Source of the DNA: an uncultured Eubacteriales bacterium
Lineage (GTDB): Bacteria; Bacillota; Clostridia; Oscillospirales; Acutalibacteraceae
DNA: 64,000 bases
Assembly (NCBI GenBank): GCA_934489895.1
Contig: CAKSST010000008.1
Span: forward strand, 1-64,000
Direction: 5' to 3'
Position numbers and translations under genes: made by a program. The notes under the pieces were generated by a model. That model searched no databases. It saw only the letters and a list, made by a program, of their open reading frames with translations, and was not told where the DNA came from. This document shows, piece after piece, positions 1 to 7,080 of this stretch; the first letter of the stretch is position 1, and every line of letters starts with the position of its first letter.

Positions 1-77
1 TGGTGGGCCATCAGGGACTCGAACCCCGGACCGACCGGTTATGAGCCGGTTGCTCTAACCAACTGAGCTAATGGCCC
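1..77 (-). tRNA. tRNA with CAU anticodon (Met, or Ile2)
   Basis: The reverse strand folds as a full cloverleaf: acceptor arms GGGCCAT and ATGGCCC, a D-arm TAGCTCAGTTGG, an anticodon loop CTCATAA, a T-arm GGTTCGAGTCC, and an encoded CCA end at positions 3-1. A CAU anticodon fits elongator Met-tRNA or the tilS-modified Ile2 tRNA. The anticodon stem CCGG/CCGG is common in clostridial Met-tRNAs, so Met is preferred. The gene ends at the very edge of the window. Confidence 0.93.
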
Positions 78-112
78 GCATATGCGGAGCGCAAATATTT
101 TGCGCAAACATT

Positions 113-140
113 ATTATATCATATTAATTTAATTTGTCAA
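113..140 (-). promoter_or_regulatory. Promoter of the CAU tRNA
   Basis: Read on the minus strand, TTGACA (140-135) is followed by a 16-nt spacer and TATAAT (118-113), a consensus sigma-A promoter about 36 nt upstream of the mature tRNA 5' end. Confidence 0.8.
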
Positions 141-242
141 TCAAATTTTAAAAAGATATATTTAATATTTTTCTTTAATAAATTACAACACGGTGCTATA
201 ATATGAAAAGCTGATGAAAATTATAATTTTAAGGAGAAAAAT

Positions 243-800
243 ATGAATATTTGTGTTTTTGGTGCGGCAAGTAACGATATTTCTAAAGATTACATAGAAA
301 GCTGTGAAGAGTTTGGTAAAAAGTTGGCGCAGCGCGGTCACGTCATGGTGTATGGCGGCGGCACGGGCGGTGTTATGGGCGCGATTGCACGAGGCGCTAC
401 TGAGGGCAAGGGTAAAATTATAGGTATATCACCTGAATTTTTTGACCATGACGGAATTTTGTATGATAAGTGCGATGAGCTCATTTTAACCGATACCGTG
501 CGTGAACGCAAAAGAATGATGGAGGACAGTGCGCAATCTTTTGCGGTATTGCCCGGTGGCGTAGGTACTTTGGATGAACTATTTGAGGTATTTTCACTGC
601 GTCAATTGCAGGTGCATTCAAAGCCTATTGCTTTGTACAACCGTAACGGATATTTTGACGGACTTATAAGCTTTGTTAAAAATGCTATTGAGGAAAAGTT
701 TATGGAGCCCGCCTGCGCAGAGATGGTTGTTGCCTTTAATGATGCGGATGAGTTGCTTGATTATCTTGAAAAACAATCGCGTGTTTTATTAAAATTTTAA
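243..800 (+). CDS. LOG family protein (nucleoside-5'-monophosphate phosphoribohydrolase-like)
   Basis: A 185-residue Rossmann-like protein of the LOG/TIGR00730 family, once mis-annotated as lysine decarboxylase. Characterised members release the free base from cytokinin-type or ordinary nucleoside monophosphates. The sequence shows the phosphate-binding GGGTGG (residues 38-43), the RERKRMM helix (88-94) and the diagnostic PGGVGTLDE (104-112) with its catalytic Glu. Length is normal for the family. AAGGAG lies just before ATG 243, and a possible -10 TATAAT sits at 197-202 with only a weak -35. It appears monocistronic; a decayed region follows. The family is secure, but the in vivo substrate (nucleotide salvage or detoxification) is inferred. 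Confidence 0.88.
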   Translation: MNICVFGAASNDISKDYIESCEEFGKKLAQRGHVMVYGGGTGGVMGAIARGATEGKGKIIGISPEFFDHDGILYDKCDELILTDTVRERKRMMEDSAQSFAVLPGGVGTLDELFEVFSLRQLQVHSKPIALYNRNGYFDGLISFVKNAIEEKFMEPACAEMVVAFNDADELLDYLEKQSRVLLKF

Positions 801-887
801 ATAATGGACATAAACCATGAATATAAAATGATAAACGAAACTCCTATTAAGCCGCTTATTGCAAAAAAATGGCAATACCTACAATAA

Positions 888-1261
888 AACGGTATTAAGG
901 AAAATCAACTTAAAGAAGCTTTTCATACCGATGAATACAATATGCTGATTGTTGCCGAAAAGTATCAAACCGGATTTGGCGAGCCGCTTTTGCATACCGT
1001 GTTAGTGATAAAAAGCGTTCAGGTGTAAAAGCTGTTCAAACGTTTTCAAGATTAAACCGTACCGCAAGAGGTAAAGACAGCACCTTTGTGCTTGATTTCG
1101 TAATCATTGCGGAGAATATTCAAAAATCCTTTGAGCAGTATTACGAGTGCACGGTTTTGGTAAAGGCAACCGACCTGAATGTGTTAATTGCTGATGCGGT
1201 GTCGTTTTTTATTTACAATATGATTAAAATATATTCTTCCTGCTTAGTTTACATAAATTAA
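888..1261 (+). pseudogene. hsdR: Remnant of type I restriction endonuclease subunit R (HsdR)
   Basis: Translation of 888-1010 gives a run containing LIVAEKYQTGFGEPLLHT. After a one-base shift near 1007-1012 the reading continues as DKKRSGVKAVQTFSRLNRT and TFVLDFV. Together these match the conserved helicase motif V/VI region of HsdR, the ATP-driven translocating subunit of type I restriction enzymes. Only about 100 of roughly 1000 expected residues remain, there is no start codon context, and the second frame runs to a stop at 1259-1261. No hsdM or hsdS is nearby. The part before 888 (801-887) was not recognised. This is a dead fragment marking past horizontal transfer. Confidence 0.82.
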
Positions 1262-1306
1262 AGCGGTTGCAGCAAGTGAGACAGACTCACGAGCGACAAC
1301 CGCTTT
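1260..1306. terminator. Two-part hairpin, possible terminator
   Basis: AAAGCGGTTG (1260-1269) pairs with CAACCGCTTT (1297-1306), and inside it GTGAG (1276-1280) pairs with CTCAC (1286-1290). There is no long U tract on either strand, so termination is plausible but weakly supported. Confidence 0.45.
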
Positions 1307-1329
1307 AATATTTATTGTTATGATATTGT

Positions 1330-1575
1330 TTAATGGTAAACCTCTTTTAAAGCATTGTTAATTTGAGATTTAGTAAATCCATAGCAGGTCATATCCTCTA
1401 TTAGATCGACCGTTGAAGAACCTTTGCTATTTTCTTTAGCATATAATAGGCTTGCTTTTCATGATAGACGTTAATGTGCGCTACTGCGAATTTTACATCT
1501 GCAATATGATAGCTTCCAAAATCGGCCAAACGCTATACATCAAAAAGCGCGATCCACAATGCCAAAAGTTTATTT
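1330..1575 (-). pseudogene. Broken fragment resembling an Ltp-type lipoprotein repeat
   Basis: On the minus strand one frame reads through ADVKFAVAHINVYHEKQAYY and then hits stops. A shift near 1410 restores a frame reading STVDLIEDMTCYGFTKSQI and ending in a stop at 1332-1330. The pattern (Ala-x-x-x-Ala-V start, Lys/Gln-Ala-Y helix, then L-I-x-x-x-x-x-x-G-F-T-x-x-Q) resembles the helical Ltp repeat (Pfam PF07553) common in secreted proteins of gut Firmicutes. The match is by eye and short, so the family is tentative. No complete gene is present. Confidence 0.35.
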
Positions 1576-1587
1576 TCTCTGCTAAAA

Positions 1588-2748
1588 TTAATTTGCTTTA
1601 AATGTGAATGTTGAATTAACGGGAATTTTGACACCATCGTCAAGATAAGCAAAAGTATTATCAAAAGATTTAACCGTCATGGTGTTTTCGGCGGTTCTTG
1701 TAAGAACAAGTTTAGCACCATGGGTATCAGTGATTGTGACAGTGGTTTCGTCTTCCTTTAAAGAAGTAATATCATCTACGCTGCCCCTGGCCACATAGTA
1801 TTGTTTGCCTTCATAAGTGACGAGGCAATCCTCATAATCTTTATAATTTTTAAGAATGTCTGCTTTCATATCCTCAGGTAAATCATCAACTAAATCGCCA
1901 ATATTATATCCGGCACCTATTCCATATTCTGCAGAGCTATATAGGGTCAAGTTAATAATATACAGTTCTTTACCTGCTAAAAATTGCAGTTTCCATCTGC
2001 CGGTTTTATTTTTAACTGATGTGTAAGACACGAAATTTGGATCCTTTGCACCGCAAACAGTACAAACACCGTTTGAATAGTTATGTCCTAATGCTTGGCC
2101 TTCGGTAGCACCGCAAGAGCACTTCTTCGGCTCTGTGCAGGTTGCGGCGGAATATGAATGCTTGTGCGTTTGTGAGGCAGTGCTTTGCGGTTTAGCGGAC
2201 GAGGAATTATTTTTTGATGTATTTGAGTTTGTTGAGGAGGTTTGCTTATTTGCAGAGGAGGTTTGTTTAAAAGCATCTTCAGCAACAGAAACATTAACCT
2301 CAATAGTTTTTTCACTGTCAGCAAACACCTTTTTTGCAATTTCTTTGGCTGTGTTTAAAATATCATCGGTATTGATTGTGTCATCTTTAACCATGGCCAG
2401 TTGGAAATTAACCGTTGCATTTTCTTTAACAAAACCGCTTTTATCGGCTGCCGACACAATATCATGAATGACTGTTTGCAAATCGCCCTTGATGTTTTTA
2501 ATATTATTTGTAATGCTCTTGGCGTCACTGTTTACAGGCTCAACCGCTAAAACAGAGCCTTGCTCATCAAGATAAAGTTTAAATTCGGGATTGATTGTTA
2601 CAATTAAAACCGTTGCATAGTTTTCGGGTGCTGTAAACACAACTGTATCTGTAATTGATGATGAGCTTGTAGGTTGCTCTTTGCTTTTGCAGGCCGTCAA
2701 AGTAAAAAGCAGTGATGCTGTAATTAATAGTGCAAATATTTTTTTCAT
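1588..2748 (-). CDS. Secreted lipoprotein with RsgI-like domain and Cys/His repeat
   Basis: The preferred start is ATG 2748, giving 386 residues that begin MKKIFALLIT and a lipobox LTAC; an in-frame ATG 18 nt upstream is possible, and neither start has a strong ribosome site. After the lipid-anchored Cys comes a region starting VLIVTINPEF that resembles the extracytoplasmic middle domain of RsgI-type anti-sigma factors (beta strand with INP, then a long helix). Next is a Ser/Thr/Gln-rich linker of about 40 residues. Then comes a Cys/His segment with CTEPKKCSCG, LGHNY and CTVCGA, a short repeat type frequent in secreted clostridial proteins and possibly metal-binding. The C-terminal 150 residues were not recognised. 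The cytoplasmic sigma-binding part of RsgI is absent, so a role in signalling is unproven; a surface-exposed sensor or binding lipoprotein is inferred. Confidence 0.75.
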   Translation of the reverse strand: MKKIFALLITASLLFTLTACKSKEQPTSSSSITDTVVFTAPENYATVLIVTINPEFKLYLDEQGSVLAVEPVNSDAKSITNNIKNIKGDLQTVIHDIVSAADKSGFVKENATVNFQLAMVKDDTINTDDILNTAKEIAKKVFADSEKTIEVNVSVAEDAFKQTSSANKQTSSTNSNTSKNNSSSAKPQSTASQTHKHSYSAATCTEPKKCSCGATEGQALGHNYSNGVCTVCGAKDPNFVSYTSVKNKTGRWKLQFLAGKELYIINLTLYSSAEYGIGAGYNIGDLVDDLPEDMKADILKNYKDYEDCLVTYEGKQYYVARGSVDDITSLKEDETTVTITDTHGAKLVLTRTAENTMTVKSFDNTFAYLDDGVKIPVNSTFTFKAN

Positions 2749-2974
2749 GAATATCACGTTTAACATAATTGAAAATTTTTTATTTAAACCATTATATTCT
2801 GCCCGATTTCTTTTACGGTAAAAAATATATCATACAACTATTCAAAATGCAATGAATTTTGAAAAATAATGTCAATTTATGTGAACAAAAGAACCGTATC
2901 CTTGACTCAACGGAGCCATCCCGGTTGGTTCGGCTATACTGAAACAGAATTTGATAAGAAAAAATATGAAAGGA

Positions 2975-3001
2975 CCCGGAACGTTATGCATAAGTTCCGG
3001 G
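2975..3001. repeat. GC-rich palindrome in a gene-free stretch
   Basis: CCCGGAAC (2975-2982) pairs with GTTCCGGG (2994-3001) around an inner TTATGCATAA. The surrounding 2749-3204 shows no gene I can support. A short open frame at 2869-3120 has no ribosome site and no recognisable family. The palindrome could be a relic of a mobile element end or a regulatory site. Confidence 0.4.
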
Positions 3002-3204
3002 GATCAATTCTGTTTTGCTATATAGTAGATTTATTACTTTGTTTTCGGATTTATGAGCGTATTACATCGTTAATTTATGCTTGTCTTTCTTTCAATTATT
3101 TTACTATACCCCAATCATAGTGCATTCTACTGGGGTGAGCTGGAGATTTAGCACTATCGTTTTTTATACAATACAGTTTGTCAGAAACGGATGATATAAG
3201 GTTG

Positions 3205-3672
3205 ACAGTAGCAAGTAAGTAATTGGAAAATACCCACGTTTTGTACTCGTTGAACTCACAGCGTTTTAGGTTAGGTTTTTTTAAGCAGCTTTTTCAGTTC
3301 TTCATCAGTATAGGTTTCCTTGATTTTCTTATCAGCCTTAGGCAGTTTGATTTTGAACTCTGGTGTAAAGCCGTTATTCATAAGGTAGTAGAAAAACGCT
3401 CTTATATCCCTTATGCAGGATTGGATGGTTATATCGTTGCACCCCCTCCGCTGGAGATAGAGGATAAAGCCGTCAATAACGTATTGGTCAATCTCACATG
3501 GTATCAGCTCTTTGTCGTTAAGGTACTTTTGAAACATTAAAAATCTTACCTCGTAGATTTCAAGCGTCTTGTCGGATGGGTTACTTGCTCTGCATTTTGC
3601 CATATAATCGGCAAAGCATTCGGGTAATGTTGCGTTCTCAGCGTCTAAGGGTTGCATTTTGATTTTTGCCAT
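3205..3672 (-). pseudogene. Truncated, frameshifted tyrosine recombinase (integrase)
   Basis: From ATG 3672 the protein has the N-terminal core-binding (SAM-like) domain of phage/transposon integrases: FADYMAKCRASNPSDKTLEI, FLMFQKYL, then a helix with RRGCNDITIQSCIRDIRAFF. It stops after LLKK. Removing one base from the seven-T run at 3276-3282 continues the family pattern as KKPNLKRCEFNEYKTWV and NYLLAT, after which similarity fades. The catalytic domain (R..H..R..Y) is missing, so the gene is dead. It sits beside tRNA-Leu, a classic integration site, which suggests the remnant of an excised or decayed island. ATG is preceded by a purine-rich GGAAGTA. Confidence 0.78.
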
Positions 3673-3763
3673 AATAAATTACTTCCTTTAATAAAAAAAT
3701 TTCACTCGTCGGACTACTCAAAATAAGTTTTGAAATCCTACAAATGAAATCTAAGTCTTTGTT

Positions 3764-3808
3764 ATGGAAAAAGAAAAGGCCTTGTAAACTGTGATAGTTT
3801 ACAAGGCC
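3764..3808 (-). terminator. Rho-independent terminator of tRNA-Leu
   Basis: A perfect 13-bp stem (GGCCTTGTAAACT at 3778-3790 with AGTTTACAAGGCC at 3796-3808, loop GTGAT) is followed on the minus strand by a T-rich tail (3777-3764). It begins 2 nt past the tRNA CCA end. Confidence 0.92.
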
Positions 3809-3810
3809 GA

Positions 3811-3894
3811 TGGTGCGAGTGACGGGACTTGAACCCGTACGCCAAAGACACACGCCCCTCAAACGTGCCTGTCTGCCGATTCCAGCACACTCGC
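3811..3894 (-). tRNA. tRNA-Leu (anticodon GAG)
   Basis: The reverse strand gives a class II tRNA of 84 nt: acceptor GCGAGTG pairing with CACTCGC, a long variable arm, anticodon loop TTGAGGG (GAG), T-arm GGTTCAAGTCC and an encoded CCA at 3813-3811. It is flanked downstream by its own terminator and an integrase remnant. Confidence 0.95.
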
Positions 3895-3925
3895 AAATGT
3901 TTGATTTTTAATTGAGCCGCAATGT

Positions 3926-3954
3926 ATTATATCACCTGCACTTTTGTTTGTCAA
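3926..3954 (-). promoter_or_regulatory. Promoter of tRNA-Leu
   Basis: On the minus strand TTGACA (3954-3949), a 17-nt spacer and TATAAT (3931-3926) form a perfect consensus sigma-A promoter about 30 nt upstream of the tRNA. Confidence 0.88.
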
Positions 3955-3988
3955 CGATAATTTTAATTTTTTATAAATAAAGACGTGC

Positions 3989-4016
3989 TTGCAATAATAG
4001 ATATAATGTGTATAAT
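3989..4016 (+). promoter_or_regulatory. Promoter of the E2/CAT-like gene
   Basis: TTGCAA (3989-3994), a 16-nt spacer and TATAAT (4011-4016), 38 nt upstream of the ATG at 4055. Confidence 0.75.
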
Positions 4017-4054
4017 ATTAATAGATTGTTAACAAATTATAGGGGATGAGAAAA

Positions 4055-4933
4055 ATGGCTAAAAATAATCGCCGCGTAGGTGACCGTAAGGAAGGAAGAA
4101 AGCTTCGCTCACTGGAGCCTATGAATGTTGTATCGGCTTATATTATGCCTGACCGTGTGGGGTCAAGCAATATGTTCCGCGACACATTGGATATTACAAC
4201 GGTGGAAAAATATATACATAAAAAACGCACCGAAGGATTAAAGGGCTTTGGCATGCTGCATTTAATTGTGAGCGCTTATGTAAGGACGGTTTCTCAGCGC
4301 CCCGGTATTAACCGTTTTATAGCAGGACAAAAGGTTTATGCAAGAAATGATATTGTTATGGCGCTTACAATTAAAAAAGGAATAAGACTTAATTCTGATG
4401 AAACAGTTATAAAAGCACGCTTTGAGCCTACCGATACAGCAGAGGAAGTTTACAACAAGCTTTCAAAGATTATCGAAGAAAATTTTGCTGAGGGTGATAA
4501 CAGCGCATTTGACAGCGCTGCAAGGGTGTTAAAGCACATACCCGGTGTAGTGCTTAAATTTGTTGTATGGCTTTTGAAATTATTGGATTACTTTGATTTG
4601 CTCCCCAAATTCTTGTTGGAATTAAGCCCTTTCCACGGTTCGATGTTTATAACATCTATGGGCTCTTTGGGCATTCCGCCTATTTTCCATCATCTTTATG
4701 ATTTTGGTAATTTACCGATATTTATGGCTTACGGTGCAAAGTATTCAAAATATGAGCTTAACGAAAAAGGTGAGATGGTTAAAAAGAAATATATTGACTT
4801 TTCTGTTAACACTGACGAGCGCATTTGTGACGGACATTATTTTGCTTCAGCATTCAAATATTTGAAGGAAATACTGTCTAACCCCGATGTTCTTGATGTG
4901 CCGCCTGAAAGCGTTGTTGAGGATATAGAATAA
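4055..4933 (+). CDS. 2-oxoacid dehydrogenase E2 / CAT-fold protein, stand-alone, unknown substrate
   Basis: The start chosen is ATG 4055, 9 nt after AGGGG; an earlier ATG at 4046 overlaps that ribosome site. The 292-residue product matches the catalytic-domain fold of E2 acyltransferases and chloramphenicol acetyltransferase: MLHLIVSAYVRTV near the N-terminus and a TSMGSLGIPPIFHHLY strand that corresponds to CAT's SIGSLG segment. The C-terminal signature is DERICDG where classical enzymes have DHRxxDG, so the catalytic His is replaced by Glu. There is no lipoyl or peripheral-subunit binding domain and no E1/E3 neighbour. A hydrophobic insert (about residues 165-195) is unlike pyruvate dehydrogenase E2. 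I recall similar stand-alone proteins in gut Firmicutes and Actinobacteria, but the function is unknown. Monocistronic, with its own promoter and terminator. Confidence 0.8.
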   Translation: MAKNNRRVGDRKEGRKLRSLEPMNVVSAYIMPDRVGSSNMFRDTLDITTVEKYIHKKRTEGLKGFGMLHLIVSAYVRTVSQRPGINRFIAGQKVYARNDIVMALTIKKGIRLNSDETVIKARFEPTDTAEEVYNKLSKIIEENFAEGDNSAFDSAARVLKHIPGVVLKFVVWLLKLLDYFDLLPKFLLELSPFHGSMFITSMGSLGIPPIFHHLYDFGNLPIFMAYGAKYSKYELNEKGEMVKKKYIDFSVNTDERICDGHYFASAFKYLKEILSNPDVLDVPPESVVEDIE

Positions 4934-4957
4934 TAAAAAATACATATTTTTATGCTT

Positions 4958-4992
4958 AACGGATAAGCGTTTTTGCGCTTGTCCGTTTTTTT
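4958..4992 (+). terminator. Rho-independent terminator
   Basis: AACGGATAAGCG (4958-4969) pairs with CGCTTGTCCGTT (4976-4987; one G-T pair), followed by a run of T. It separates the E2-like gene from the mraZ promoter. Confidence 0.88.
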
Positions 4993-5014
4993 ATACAAAA
5001 ACCATAAAAAACTC

Positions 5015-5043
5015 TTGCAATTATTAATAATATGTATTATAAT
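5015..5043 (+). promoter_or_regulatory. Promoter of the division/cell wall cluster
   Basis: TTGCAA (5015-5020), a 17-nt spacer and TATAAT (5038-5043), about 75 nt upstream of mraZ. It is the only clear promoter at the head of the cluster. Confidence 0.82.
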
Positions 5044-5051
5044 TCAAACAT

Positions 5052-5103
5052 AGTGGTGAAAAAACCCATAAAAATTTATAAAAGTGTTTAATTGTGGTGG
5101 AAA
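5052..5103 (+). promoter_or_regulatory. Candidate MraZ operator repeats
   Basis: Three related G/T-rich direct repeats lie between the -10 box and the ribosome site: AGTGGTGAAAA (from 5052), AAAGTGT (5081-5087) and TGTGGTGGAAA (5093-5103). MraZ is known to autoregulate by binding short GTGG-type direct repeats at its own promoter. Assignment here is by position and resemblance. Confidence 0.5.
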
Positions 5104-5117
5104 GGAGATGAAAATCA

Positions 5118-5549
5118 ATGCTTTACGGCGGCTTTGACCATACAGTTGACAAAAAAGGCAGGATTTTCATTCCTGCCCGCTTTAGAGAAGACCTTGGAGA
5201 ATCCTTTATGATAAGCGCTTCGCTTTTCAGCCGTGATGCTTTGTGGGCGTTGTCGAAACAAAGCTGGAACACATTGGTTGAAAAGGTGGCGGCAATTCCC
5301 GGCAAAGAGGGAAGTGCTCTTCGTCAGTATTTGTTTGACCGTTCTTTTTCGGTTGAATATGATGCTCAAGGACGAATACTTATTCCTGCAAAGCTTCGCA
5401 GTGAGGCTGATATTCAGACAGAAGCACACGTTGTCGGCATGAACAGCTATGTTGAAATTTGGGGCGCTGAGCAATGGAATAAAACTCAGGCTGAAAATAC
5501 ATTTGAAAACATTGTTGAAATTTCAGATAAATACGGCTTATCGCTTTAA
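5118..5549 (+). CDS. mraZ: Transcriptional regulator MraZ
   Basis: A 143-residue MraZ with two AbrB-like swapped-hairpin domains. The first carries HTVDKKGRIFIPARFRE (about residues 8-24) and the second VEYDAQGRILIPAKLR (about 79-94), the two DxxGRxxIPxxxR DNA-binding signatures of the family. MraZ is nucleoid-associated and represses the division/cell wall operon it heads. AAAGGAG precedes ATG 5118. rsmH follows after 9 nt, the usual mraZ-mraW pairing. Confidence 0.97.
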   Translation: MLYGGFDHTVDKKGRIFIPARFREDLGESFMISASLFSRDALWALSKQSWNTLVEKVAAIPGKEGSALRQYLFDRSFSVEYDAQGRILIPAKLRSEADIQTEAHVVGMNSYVEIWGAEQWNKTQAENTFENIVEISDKYGLSL

Positions 5550-5558
5550 GGTGTATGT

Positions 5559-6482
5559 ATGGAGTTTAAGCATATTCCTGTTTTATTTGAGCAGACGATA
5601 AATATTTTGGATATAAAGCCTGACGGCATTTATATTGACGGAACTGCAGGGGGTGCCGGTCACTCAACTGCAATTGCAAAAAAACTTAAAGACGGTCAGC
5701 TTTTTTCACTTGACCGTGACCCTGACGCTGTTGCTGTTGCAGCAAAAAAGCTTGAGGGATATCCCGCAAAGGTTGTTCAGTGTAACTACAATGACATGAA
5801 AAGAGTAATTACTGAACATAATATTGAAGGTGTTGACGGCATACTGCTTGACTTGGGTGTTTCCTCATTTCAGCTTGATAATGCCGAGCGTGGCTTTTCT
5901 TACCACAGCGATGCGCCGCTTGATATGAGAATGAGTAAGGACGGTCTTAGCGCTGAGGAATTGGTTAACACCGCATCTTTTGAAGAATTAACCCGTATTT
6001 TGAGAGAATACGGTGAAGAAAAGTTTGCAGCAAGAATTGCAAATGCAATTATTAGAGAACGAGAAAAAGAGCCTATTGTTAATACATTAAGACTCGCCGA
6101 TATAATAGCAAACGCAGTACCTGCGGCGGCAAGAAGGGGTGGGCATCCTGCCAGAAAAAGCTTTCAGGCAATAAGGATTGCCGTTAACGACGAAATTGAG
6201 GGCTTAAAGACTGCGCTGAAAACAGCGTTTGAATGCCTTAATCCCGGCGGAATATTGGCGGTTATAACCTTTCATTCATTGGAAGACCGCATTGTAAAGC
6301 AATATTTTGCCTCGCTTGCGGTTGGATGTACCTGTCCGCCTGAGTTACCTATTTGTATTTGCGGTAACAAGCCAAAGGCAGATGTGCTGACAAGAAAACC
6401 AATTGAACCAAGTCAAGAGGAAATTGAACAAAATCAAAGAAGCAGGAGCGCAAAACTGCGCGCCGTAAAAAAGAAAGGATAA
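5559..6482 (+). CDS. rsmH: 16S rRNA (cytosine-1402 N4)-methyltransferase
   Basis: A 307-residue RsmH (MraW), which uses S-adenosylmethionine to methylate N4 of C1402 in the ribosomal P-site of 16S rRNA. Seen: the SAM-binding loop DGTAGGAGHS (27-36), LLDLGVSSFQLD, the insertion domain, the RKSFQAIRIAVNDE segment and the ITFHSLEDRIVK motif near residue 235. A short Cys cluster (CTCPPELPICICG) in the C-terminal part is typical. ATG 5559 follows AAGGTG. Ends 6 nt before the ftsL-like gene. Length is normal. Confidence 0.97.
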   Translation: MEFKHIPVLFEQTINILDIKPDGIYIDGTAGGAGHSTAIAKKLKDGQLFSLDRDPDAVAVAAKKLEGYPAKVVQCNYNDMKRVITEHNIEGVDGILLDLGVSSFQLDNAERGFSYHSDAPLDMRMSKDGLSAEELVNTASFEELTRILREYGEEKFAARIANAIIREREKEPIVNTLRLADIIANAVPAAARRGGHPARKSFQAIRIAVNDEIEGLKTALKTAFECLNPGGILAVITFHSLEDRIVKQYFASLAVGCTCPPELPICICGNKPKADVLTRKPIEPSQEEIEQNQRSRSAKLRAVKKKG

Positions 6483-6488
6483 AGCAAA

Positions 6489-6953
6489 GTGAATAACGTT
6501 AAGTATTATAACGACAATCTTGCATATGATTTTAATCTGTTTTTGCCTAAAGATAACAAAAAGGCACAAGCGGACAGCAAGGTCATACCTGTGCATGGTA
6601 ATAAAAAGCGTGCAGCAAGACGTGCAGCAGGTGCTGTAAGCGGACATATAACCGCTGTTGTTGTTACCGTATTTGTTATTTTTATGCTCTTTGCGGCTAT
6701 TTATTTGAGGGCAAGGATAACGGAAATATCGCGTGATATATCAACCGTTAAATCCAAAATAACCGTGCTGGAGACCGAAAAAACGAGACTTTATGTTGAA
6801 CTTGAAAATAAAATATCTTATAAAAATATTGAAGAAGCTGCGCAAACTCTCGGCATGAGGAAAATGGATAACAGCCAGGTGGTATATATAAGACTTAACG
6901 ATACTAATAAGGCAGTAAATTCCAAGGGCGAATTGACTGCCCAAAATAATTAA
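6489..6953 (+). CDS. ftsL: FtsL/DivIC-like cell division membrane protein
   Basis: A 154-residue bitopic protein with GTG start, preceded by GAAAGGA at the end of rsmH. A basic cytoplasmic N-terminus (KKRAARRAAG) leads to one membrane segment (about residues 53-75, VVVTVFVIFMLFAAIYL). An extracytoplasmic coiled coil follows (EISRDISTVKSKITVLETE) and then a LGMRKMD motif of the type found in FtsL. FtsL acts with FtsB/DivIC and FtsQ/DivIB to recruit and activate FtsW-FtsI at the septum. Sequence similarity in this family is weak; the call rests on topology and on the position between rsmH and the PBP. Confidence 0.82.
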   Translation: MNNVKYYNDNLAYDFNLFLPKDNKKAQADSKVIPVHGNKKRAARRAAGAVSGHITAVVVTVFVIFMLFAAIYLRARITEISRDISTVKSKITVLETEKTRLYVELENKISYKNIEEAAQTLGMRKMDNSQVVYIRLNDTNKAVNSKGELTAQNN

Positions 6954-7010
6954 GCAATGGAATTAATAAAAGACTGTAAACATACAATATACGGTTAGAT
7001 AATATAGTGG

Positions 7011-7045
7011 CGGGAGCAAAATGAATATTTTTTTGCTCTCGTTTT
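7011..7045 (+). terminator. Intra-cluster terminator-like hairpin
   Basis: CGGGAGCAAAA (7011-7021) pairs with TTTTGCTCTCG (7031-7041; one G-T pair), followed by TTTTC. It lies in the 127-nt gap between the ftsL-like gene and the PBP gene and could attenuate read-through within the operon. Confidence 0.6.
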
Positions 7046-7080
7046 CGGCTAATATAAATTGGAAATGAGGTGTACAGAAA

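Noticed and set aside
2869..3120. An 83-codon open frame on the plus strand
   Set aside because: It has no ribosome site, runs over a palindrome and shows no recognisable family; the composition looks non-coding.
3223..3540. Plus-strand open frame over the integrase remnant
   Set aside because: It is antisense to a recognisable integrase sequence with a restored frame, so it is a shadow.
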